Positions 1 through 5,876 of a DNA stretch of 46,032 bases are shown in pieces. The stretch lies in NCBI RefSeq assembly GCF_007421815.1, contig NZ_VLNT01000019.1, positions 1 to 46,032 of the forward strand. The letters run 5' to 3'. Position numbers and translations under genes: made by a program. Source of the DNA: Aeromicrobium piscarium (lineage in GTDB: Bacteria; Actinomycetota; Actinomycetes; Propionibacteriales; Nocardioidaceae). Every line of letters begins with the position of its first letter. Position 1 is the stretch's first letter. The notes under the pieces were generated by a model that saw only the letters and a program-made list of their open reading frames with translations, had not been told where the DNA came from and ran no database searches.

Positions 1-172
1 GGCCGCCGTCGATCTGGGCCTGGACAACCCAGCGGCGCACCGACTCCTTCCCGACCCCCTCGCGACGCGCGACGGTCTCGGCAGCTGCGGTCAGCGACGG
101 ATACTCCGGCAGATGCTCCAGCACCTGGCGCACGCACCGCTCCTTGACCTTCTGATCGATCTTCTTCGGCAT
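1..172 (-). CDS. IS3-family transposase OrfA, N-terminal part
   Basis: Reading from ATG at 172, the frame gives MPKKIDQKVKERCVRQVLEH and continues for 57 codons to the window edge without a stop. The pattern (short basic start, RCVRQVLEH, then a helix-turn-helix region ending in SVRRWVVQAQIDGG) is typical of the DNA-binding OrfA subunit of IS3-family transposases. In that family OrfA binds the terminal repeats, and a -1 frameshift joins it to the DDE-type OrfB. Only the N-terminal half is inside the window, so intactness cannot be judged. Confidence 0.85.
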   Translation of the reverse strand, partial: MPKKIDQKVKERCVRQVLEHLPEYPSLTAAAETVARREGVGKESVRRWVVQAQIDGG

Positions 173-225
173 GGTCTGCATCCTTCCAACTCACAAGGAT
201 GCGGCATCAAACCTGGGGCGGTTCA
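1..225 (-). mobile_element. IS3-family insertion sequence, one end (partial)
   Basis: The terminal sequence reading inward on the minus strand from 225 (TGAACCGCCCCAGGTTTGAT) resembles the TG-starting ends of actinobacterial IS3 elements. It is followed within 55 nt by a start codon for an OrfA-type transposase. The element runs off the left edge of the window, so its other end, OrfB and target duplication cannot be seen. It lies directly against the broken end of a SnoaL-like reading frame, so it apparently inserted into that gene. The end at 225 is an inference from the inverted-repeat appearance and the sudden stop of the neighbouring gene. Confidence 0.75.
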
Positions 226-293
226 GCCTCGTCGTGCCGGTTGACGGCATCGATGAAGGAGGCGACGGGCTCGGGAAGGGTGATGTCTGCCAT
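226..293 (-). pseudogene. SnoaL/NTF2-like protein, N-terminal remnant cut by IS
   Basis: From ATG at 293, preceded by AAGGAG (301-306), the frame reads MADITLPEPVASFIDAVNRH then DEA, and then meets the IS terminus at 225/226. This opening matches the start of nuclear-transport-factor-2/SnoaL-like small proteins, which are usually about 120 residues and often sit beside SDR oxidoreductases. Only about 23 codons remain, so no function is expected. It lies 29 nt downstream of the SDR gene and was probably its operon partner. The rest of the gene may survive beyond the IS, outside this window. Confidence 0.7.
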
Positions 294-322
294 GGTGTTG
301 CTCCTTGCTTCGTTGCGGTGTC

Positions 323-949
323 TCAGCGGGTGGTGTAGCCGCCGTTGGCGAAGATCGTCTGTCCGGTGATCCACCATCCCTCGGTGGCGAGGAAACGGAC
401 GATCGGGACGATGTCCTCGATCTGAGTGAGCTGGCCGCCCATGGCCTGCGACTGGTGGAACTCGACCCGCTCGGGGGTCTCCTGGCCGTAGAAGAACGGG
501 GTGTCCATCGGCCCGGGAGCGATCGCGGTGACGGAGATGCCTCGGTCGGCGAACTCCTTCGCCGCGGCCCGCGTGAAGTGCTCGACCGGGGACTTGCCAC
601 CGGCGTAGGTGGAGTACCCGTCGGTGAACGCGGCCAGTAGCGAGGTGACGATCGTGATGATCTTGCCGCCATCGGCGACGTGCTTGCCGGCCTCCTTGAT
701 GAAGAAGTAGGCCGCCTTGGAATTGATGTCGAACATCGAGTCGTACTCGTCCTCGGTGGTCTCCATGATCGGCTTGCGCAGCACCTTGCCGGCGGTGTTC
801 ACGGCGATGTCGATGGTGCCGAGGGCTGTCTCAGCATCGCTGAAGAGCCGCTCGATGTTGGCGGGCCTGGTCAGGTCGCCCGAGAGGATCACGCCGCGGG
901 CGCCGGCGGCCTCGACGGCCGCGAGCGTCTTCTCCGCTTCGGGCCGGCC
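323..949 (-). pseudogene. SDR-family oxidoreductase lacking its N-terminus
   Basis: The frame contains the classical short-chain dehydrogenase core: NTAGK (the NAG motif), a catalytic Ser region, YAGGK (the YxxxK pair), then the PGPMDTPFF and GQTIFANGGYT motifs. The usual N-terminal TGxxxGIG cofactor loop and first beta-strand are missing. In-frame homology begins near GRPEAEKTL at about 949, and beyond that the sequence becomes the coding strand of a TetR gene. A GTG at 892 would give 189 residues against about 245 in the family, without the dinucleotide-binding loop. It is therefore probably inactive. The family reduces or oxidises small carbonyl or alcohol substrates with NAD(P)H. Confidence 0.8.
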
Positions 950-1362
950 ATGTCGCCTTCGGCCTGGAGAACCCGGGCTTCTACACGCTCATGTACGGCA
1001 CCGTCCAGCCCGGCTACTCACCGGCCGCCCAGTCGCGGCCCAGTGAGATCCTGCGCTCGATCACCCGGCAGGCCGCCGAACGGGGTCGCCTGGTCGTCAC
1101 GCCCGAGCAGGCGGCCGCCCATGTGCTGGTGGCGAATATCGGCGTCACATTGCGACAGATCGTGCTCGATGAGGAGGATCGCGTCTTGTCGGTGGCGATC
1201 CGCGAAGGCGTCATCGCCGCCATCACGGGAGCGGCTGCCCTGGGCGGAGACTCCGACGCGGTGCGTGACCTCATCGAGCGGGCGGCCTCCCGCCCAGAGG
1301 TCCTGGGGCCCACGGAGACGCGACTCTTCATCGAATGGGCGCAGCGCCTCGACGGTGCGTGA
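946..1362 (+). pseudogene. TetR-family regulator, C-terminal ligand domain only
   Basis: The open frame reads GHVAFGLENPGFYTLMYGT and ends in a helical domain (PTETRLFIEWAQRLDGA). This matches the C-terminal domain of TetR regulators with the WHG-type ligand pocket. The N-terminal helix-turn-helix, normally about 50 residues, is absent: upstream of about 946 the sequence is the truncated SDR read from the other strand. An ATG at 991 could start a 123-residue protein, but it could not bind DNA by the TetR HTH. The gene was presumably divergent from the SDR gene and controlled it. Confidence 0.75.
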
Positions 1363-1365
1363 GCG

Positions 1366-1989
1366 TCAGTCGCGCGGACGCACGCGATAGGTCAGATGCG
1401 TCGCCCGCGGGGAGGATTCGGAGCCGATCTGCTCCAGGGCGATGCTGCCCGCGTCGATGCCCTCGAAGAGCCGGACGCCGGCGCCGAAGAGCACGGGGGA
1501 GAGGGCGAGGTGGAACTCGTCGACGAGTCCGGCGTTGAGGTAGCTCAGGATCGTCTCACCCCCACCGGAGATGCGGATGTCGCGGTCGCCGGCGGCTTCA
1601 CGGGCCTGCTCGAGCCCGCTGCGTATCCCGTCGTTGACGAAGTGGAACGTGGTCCCTCCCTGCCGTTCCCACGGGTCACGCTCCTCCTGGGTCACGACGA
1701 ACACCGGAGAGCGGAAGGGCGGCGTCTCCGGCCACGCGTGCTCGCCGGCGTCGAACATGTGCTTGCCCATCACCTGCGCACCGGTGCGCTCGAAGGTCGC
1801 GCGCAGGAGGTCGTCGTCGCGACCTTCCTCGCCGCCCTCGCCGAGCTGCAGGCGCTCCCGCATGTACCTCAGCGGGAAGACCCACGCCTGGAGCTCCATC
1901 CACTGCTTGCCCATCAACTCCTCAGGGGACTCGGGTGCGATGTACCCGTCCAGGGACATCGAGACGCTGAAGAAGACCTTCCCGGACAT
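1366..1989 (-). CDS. RibD C-terminal / dihydrofolate-reductase-like protein
   Basis: This 207-residue protein opens with KVFFSVSMSLDGYIAPE, the signature start of the RibD_C/DHFR-like family. It also has GAQVMGKHMFD, the family GR/GK motif, a middle RISGGGETILSYLNAGLVDEF segment that is the NADPH-binding GG region, and FGAGVRLFEG near the end. Members bind NADPH and reduce pterin- or flavin-related substrates, but most stand-alone copies have no proven substrate. The start ATG overlaps the stop of the SRPBCC gene (TGATG), so the two are translationally coupled. It is the last gene of an ArsR-SRPBCC-RibD_C operon, a common combination. Confidence 0.9.
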   Translation of the reverse strand: MSGKVFFSVSMSLDGYIAPESPEELMGKQWMELQAWVFPLRYMRERLQLGEGGEEGRDDDLLRATFERTGAQVMGKHMFDAGEHAWPETPPFRSPVFVVTQEERDPWERQGGTTFHFVNDGIRSGLEQAREAAGDRDIRISGGGETILSYLNAGLVDEFHLALSPVLFGAGVRLFEGIDAGSIALEQIGSESSPRATHLTYRVRPRD

Positions 1990-2486
1990 CAGTTCCCGAC
2001 CCCTTTGCGAGCCCCGTCCATGACATAGGCGTCCAGGGCCGCCAAGGTCTGCCGGCCGCCCTCGACGGCGCGGTACTTCTCGGCGGCCTCGTCGCGTTGC
2101 TCCGCGGTGGGGAACACGGTGCGCAGCTCCACCCGCGTCGACGACCCGACCGTCTCGAAGGTGAGGAAGGAGTCGAAGGCGTTCGGATCATCGCGGTGCT
2201 CGCCGTGCACCAGGGCGATCCGCTCGGGCGGGACGATCTCGGTCCAGGTGATCCACTCGGGGTAGATGGTCTCGTCCGGCCCCCGCATCGTGAAGACCCA
2301 CTCCCCGCCGACGTCGAACGCGAAGGACCTGGTCACCGTGGTGAAGCCTTCTGGTCCCCACCAGCGGGAGAGGTGGCGCTCCTCGGTGAACGCCTCGAAC
2401 ACCAGCTCTCGGGGTGCGTCGATGACTCGCGAGACGACGATCTCCCGGTCGGCCGTCGTCGAATCCTCGTGCCGTGCTCCGCCCAT
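1989..2486 (-). CDS. SRPBCC (AHSA1/START-like) domain protein
   Basis: The 165-residue product contains the hallmark VSRVIDAPRELVFEAFTE, then HLSRWWGPEGFTT, FDVGGEWVFTMRGPD and YPEWITWTEIVPPERI, and ends with a long helix (RQTLAALDAYV). This is the activator-of-Hsp90-homologue-like branch of the SRPBCC hydrophobic-pocket fold. Members bind small hydrophobic ligands; the exact ligand cannot be read from sequence. It starts 3 nt after the ArsR stop codon and overlaps the RibD-like gene, so the three genes are one transcript. ArsR-SRPBCC pairs are widespread and the regulator probably controls this gene. Confidence 0.92.
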   Translation of the reverse strand: MGGARHEDSTTADREIVVSRVIDAPRELVFEAFTEERHLSRWWGPEGFTTVTRSFAFDVGGEWVFTMRGPDETIYPEWITWTEIVPPERIALVHGEHRDDPNAFDSFLTFETVGSSTRVELRTVFPTAEQRDEAAEKYRAVEGGRQTLAALDAYVMDGARKGVGN

Positions 2487-2489
2487 CGG

Positions 2490-2831
2490 CTATTCCTTCT
2501 CTCGTGTGTGCTTCAGGTCCTGTACATAGGCATCGAGTCGCTCGAAGCTCTCGTTCCAGAACTGCTCGAACCCGCCCGTCCACTCGTGGATCGGCCGGAG
2601 TCCGTGCGCGTCCAGGCTGTAGAGGCGCTGCTTGCCGGCCCTCCGGTCCCGCACGAGCCCGACTTCGCGCAACACCCGCAGGTGCTTGGATGCCCCGGGC
2701 TGGGTGAACCCCAGCTCCCGCGCCACCTCCGTGGCCGCTCGTTCGCCGTCGCGCAGAAGGGTCAGGATCTCCCGCCGTTGCGGCTCGGCGATCGCGTTGA
2801 ACACGTCCGAGGTGGTTGCTGCCCGTGCCAT
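2490..2831 (-). CDS. ArsR-family winged-helix regulator
   Basis: The 113-residue protein has the ArsR/SmtB winged helix: VFNAIAEPQRREILTLLRDG, ATEVARELGFTQPGASKHLRVLREVGLV as the recognition helix region, then the wing RRAGKQRLYSL. There is no CxC or His-rich metal site, which fits the non-metal ArsR subgroup that pairs with SRPBCC proteins. It ends in a helix (FEQFWNESFERLDAYVQDLKH) typical of that subgroup. The ATG at 2831 sits only about 6 nt after a near-consensus -10 box, so the mRNA is probably leaderless. It likely represses its own operon through the adjacent palindrome. Confidence 0.93.
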   Translation of the reverse strand: MARAATTSDVFNAIAEPQRREILTLLRDGERAATEVARELGFTQPGASKHLRVLREVGLVRDRRAGKQRLYSLDAHGLRPIHEWTGGFEQFWNESFERLDAYVQDLKHTREKE

Positions 2832-2837
2832 GGAAGC

Positions 2838-2865
2838 ATCATATTCCCATATCGGAAAGTGTCAA
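2838..2865 (-). promoter_or_regulatory. Promoter and likely operator of the ArsR operon
   Basis: On the minus strand, TTGACA (2865-2860) and TATGAT (2843-2838) are separated by 16 nt. This is a near-consensus sigma-70-type promoter, unusual in such GC-rich DNA. The spacer holds the imperfect palindrome TTCCGATATGGGAA, placed where a bound ArsR dimer would block polymerase. The -10 box is so close to the ATG (A at 2831) that transcription should start at or next to the start codon. Confidence 0.75.
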
Positions 2866-2903
2866 TAGGTGCCACCCGGCGATACGTCTCTGCCCGCCAG
2901 TGC

Positions 2904-3449
2904 TCAGCCGTCCGCGGTCCCGCGGGCCCGGTGCCGGCGGACGGCGGCGCGGTTCGCGCAGCGGACCGAGCAGTATCGCTGTCGGCCGTTGCGGGTGATG
3001 TCCACGACGACGGCGCTGCAGGGGTCGCCGGGGGTCTCTCCCGCGGCGCAGCGGCGGAGGCGGTGCATGCCCCGGGTGCTGACATGCAAGGCGGTGCCGA
3101 CGCTGATGACGGCGAACAGCACGTGCGGCAAGGACCGCGCGTCATCGGAGCGGTAATGCAGGTGCCAGCCCTCGTCATGGTGGTCGGTCAGTCGCGGGTA
3201 GGCAGAGGCGGTAGCCATGTGATCGTTCAGGATGTCGGCTCGCCGATGGGGGTCGGGCTCATCGACCACGGTCAACCAGTCGTCGATGACGCCGCGGACC
3301 CGCAGGTGGTCCTCGCTGGCCGCCGGGAAGTCGACCGTCATGCCGAAATCCCGGGTGCGTGCCACGATCCCGGCCCGGTCGGCAGGCCAGTCGTTGGCCA
3401 GTGACGCGGCCAGGAGGACCGCGTACTCACCGTAAGGGTTGAGATGCAT
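2904..3449 (-). CDS. CGNR zinc-finger protein
   Basis: This 181-residue protein has the two parts of the ABATE/CGNR family. The N-terminal domain covers roughly residues 1-120. The C-terminal zinc-finger segment runs RRCAAGETPGDPC... then RQRYCSVRCANRAAVRRHR, where the usual CGNR tetrapeptide is CANR. Members are thought to be stress-linked transcription regulators, mostly in actinobacteria, with poorly defined targets. ATG at 3449 was chosen because it begins the conserved MHLNPYGEYAV. It is divergent from the small CxxC gene, with only 25 nt between the two start codons. Confidence 0.88.
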   Translation of the reverse strand: MHLNPYGEYAVLLAASLANDWPADRAGIVARTRDFGMTVDFPAASEDHLRVRGVIDDWLTVVDEPDPHRRADILNDHMATASAYPRLTDHHDEGWHLHYRSDDARSLPHVLFAVISVGTALHVSTRGMHRLRRCAAGETPGDPCSAVVVDITRNGRQRYCSVRCANRAAVRRHRARGTADG

Positions 3450-3474
3450 AAGGTCATTACATCACTGTGGAGCC

Positions 3475-3702
3475 ATGACCGCCGCAGCGCACGGCTCCCG
3501 AGAGTGGAGCACCACCCCGACTGAAGCCCACGAGCACGGCTGGAGCGTCGAGTCCCGGCACGCCACCTCGGCCGGGTACGTCCTCTATGTGCGATGCGCC
3601 GACTGCGGGACGCAGCGGGTGGATCTCCAGGAAGGGGACACGCTCCCACCGAGATCGCTCAGTGTCGAGGTGTCCCCGTCGAAGGCTCCGTCACGCGGCT
3701 GA
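3475..3702 (+). CDS. Small uncharacterised protein with a CxxC motif
   Basis: A 75-residue frame starts at ATG 3475 (MTAAAHGSREWSTTP) and contains GYVLYVRCADCGTQRVDL. A single CxxC, with no second pair, could be half of a zinc ribbon in a dimer or a redox pair. I do not recognise the family. Aromatic and charged residues are well distributed and the reading frame is open in a tight divergent pair with the CGNR gene, which supports a real gene. Its 3' end overlaps the convergent XRE-cupin gene by 44 nt. An upstream start at 3439 is possible but would run into the CGNR start. Confidence 0.6.
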   Translation: MTAAAHGSREWSTTPTEAHEHGWSVESRHATSAGYVLYVRCADCGTQRVDLQEGDTLPPRSLSVEVSPSKAPSRG

Positions 3703-4249
3703 TCGGGGCGTCGCCCTGTGAGCCGAAGATGTGCAGGATCTCCACGGTGTCGTCGTCGACGGGCCCGAACCAGTGCGGTGTCATCGAGTCGAACTCCGCG
3801 GTCTCGCCCGCGACCAGCTCGTATTCCTCGCCGTCGAGTTCCAGGCGCAGCCGTCCCGCGAGCACATAGAGCCAGGCGTGCCCCACATGGCTCACGAGGC
3901 GGGGCTCCCGCGGACCGAGCACGTGTTTGAAGACCTGCAGGCGACCGCGGTGCCGGGTCAGCGGCACTGCGACGCCGCCGGATGTGAGCCGCTGGGGCCG
4001 CAGATGGACCCGAGGGTCGCCGGCCGGCGGCATGCCGACGAGCTCGTCGAGCGAGACGCGGTGCACGCGGGCGAGCGGGATGAGGGCATCGAGGGTGGGT
4101 TGGCGATGGCCGGTCTCGAGTCTGGACAGCAGACTGACCGAGAGTCCGGTCTCCTGGGCGAGCTCCCGCAGCGTGAGTCCCCGGTTCGTGCGCAGTGACC
4201 TGAGTCGTGGTCCGACGGCCCGCACGGTCTTGAGTGTGTCCTCCTCCAC
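3659..4249 (-). CDS. XRE-family regulator with C-terminal cupin domain
   Basis: The protein (196 residues from GTG at 4249) has an N-terminal helix-turn-helix, RLRSLRTNRGLTLRELAQET then SVSLLSRLETGHRQPTLDAL. A cupin barrel follows (HVGHAWLYVLAGRLRLELDG and EYELVAGETAEFDSMTPHWF). XRE-cupin proteins usually repress or activate one adjacent transporter or metabolic gene and sense a small ligand in the cupin. The GTG was preferred over a start at 4378 because the extra 43 residues are low-complexity and would cross the palindrome. The gene is divergent from an MFS exporter, its likely target. Confidence 0.88.
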   Translation of the reverse strand: MEEDTLKTVRAVGPRLRSLRTNRGLTLRELAQETGLSVSLLSRLETGHRQPTLDALIPLARVHRVSLDELVGMPPAGDPRVHLRPQRLTSGGVAVPLTRHRGRLQVFKHVLGPREPRLVSHVGHAWLYVLAGRLRLELDGEEYELVAGETAEFDSMTPHWFGPVDDDTVEILHIFGSQGDAPISRVTEPSTGTPRH

Positions 4250-4258
4250 ATCCCGGAT

Positions 4259-4277
4259 TTTTGCAGAGTCTGCAAAA
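4259..4277. promoter_or_regulatory. Perfect 19-bp palindrome, probable operator
   Basis: TTTTGCAGAGTCTGCAAAA is a perfect inverted repeat with 9-bp arms around one G. It lies 10 nt upstream of the XRE-cupin start and 70 nt upstream of the MFS start, in the only gap between the divergent genes. Its A/T-rich flanks stand out from the surrounding GC-rich DNA. It is the natural candidate for the binding site of the neighbouring XRE-cupin regulator, controlling both directions. Confidence 0.75.
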
Positions 4278-4347
4278 CCTGCTGGAAGGGATGTGCTGGG
4301 CCGGGGAGGATCGTCCCGACCCGCAGGGAGCGTGAAGGGATCGACCG

Positions 4348-5782
4348 GTGAGAGCGGACACGACGAGCGTCGGGGCACAACGCTGTGCCCCGACCCGGAG
4401 ACGGCGTTGGACCATCCTCGCGATCTGCGCCCTCGCCCTCTTCCTCGTGGGACTGGACCCCACCATCGTCACCGTCGGCCTGCCGCAGATCGGTGAGGCT
4501 CTCGGTGTCGAGGCGAACCGCCTGGCCTGGGTCGTCGACGCCTACACGCTGCCGTTCGCGAGCCTGCTCATCACCTCGGGGGCACTCGCCGACCGCTACG
4601 GCAGACGACGCGTCTTCCAGTCGGGTCTGGTCGTGTTCGGACTCGCGTCGCTCATGGGCGCCGCGGCGCCTTCGCTCGAGGTCCTGATCGCGGCGCGGGC
4701 CGTGCAGGGAGTCGGCGCGTCGATGCTGACACCGGTGGCGCTGTCGATCGTGGTCAACGCGATGCCCGACCCGCGCGAGCGAGCACGGGCGATCGGTGTC
4801 TGGGGTGCGGTCTTCGGCCTCAGCATGGCCGCGGGGCCGATCGCCGGCGGCGCCCTCATCGCGTTCTTCGACTGGCGGGCCGTGTTCTGGAGCAGCGCTC
4901 CCGTCGTGGCGGCCGCGTTGCTGCTCACGGCGTGGCTCGTCCCGGAGTCGCGGTCCGCCGTCCCACGCCGACTCGACCGCCCGGGTCAGCTGCTGCTGAC
5001 CGTCTCTCTCGCCGCGGGCGTGGGGATCTTGATCGAGGGACCGCATCTCGGCTGGTCAGCACCACCGATGGCGGATCGCCTACGTCCTCCTGCTCGCCGC
5101 CGTCGTCGGCCTCGGCATCGTGGAATCGCGCCGCGCCGTGCCTCTGGTGGAGCCGGCCCTGTTCCGGGTCGTGAGCTTCACCGCCGCGATCCTCGGTGCG
5201 ATCATCGTCTTCGTCGCCTTCAGCACGACCCTGCTGCTCACCACCACGCTCCTCCAGCAGGAGGGCTGGTCGCCGCTCGCCGCGGGGGCGGCGACGTTAC
5301 CGATGGCAGCCGCCGCGACCGCCTGCGCGCCTTTGTCGGGTCATCTCGTGAGCAGGGTGGGGGCTCGCCCGCTGCTGCTGATCGCCGGCGGTTGCCTGAT
5401 CGTCGGCGGAGCCCTGCTGACCAGCCTCGTCGCCGACACGAGGCTGCCCCTGCTGTTCGCCGCCTATGTGGCGATCGGCGCCGGTATCGGCTTCGCCAAC
5501 GCTCCGATCACGAATACCGCGATCGACGGTCTCCCGCCCGACCGCGCGGGGGTCGCCAGCGCCATGGCATCGACCGCACGCCAGGTCGCTACGGCCGTCG
5601 GTATCGCGCTGGCCGGCAGCCTGATCGCCAGTGCTCGCGACTCCGGTGGTCTCGCCGGGAGCCTTCTGCCGGGGTGGGTCTGGGTCGCGGCGTGCGGCGT
5701 GGGCGTGCTCCTGTGCGCGCTCGCCGCTCCGAGCGAGCGCGCGCCACGTCCCGGCCCGTCCGGCAGGTCCGGCGCCGGATGA
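4348..5782 (+). pseudogene. DHA2-type MFS drug exporter with a frameshift
   Basis: The first frame (GTG 4348, SD AGGGA) encodes a drug:H+ antiporter N-half: LDPTIVTVGLPQIGEAL, WVVDAYTLPFAS, GALADRYGRRRVF and the antiporter motif-C-like GPIAGGALIAFFDWRAVFW. Near 5061-5067 the frame changes. The continuation WRIAYVLLLAAVVGLGIVE, leading into VEPALFRVVSFTAA and on to 5782, is in the +2 frame relative to the first. The span is 3n+1, so one extra base is implied. Joined, it would be about 477 residues with roughly 14 membrane segments. It may be a true pseudogene or an assembly error. Confidence 0.85.
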
Positions 5783-5876
5783 GCGCTGCCTTGGCTATCG
5801 TCTGTGGTGACCGGGGGATCGAGGTCTGCCTTCATGCGACGGATCGCCCCGGTCAGGACACGATCGGAGGGTTCCC

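Noticed and set aside
4250..4378. Upstream start giving a 239-aa XRE-cupin protein
   Set aside because: The extra 43 residues are Pro/Ser/Arg-rich without homology features and would be encoded by the palindromic operator.
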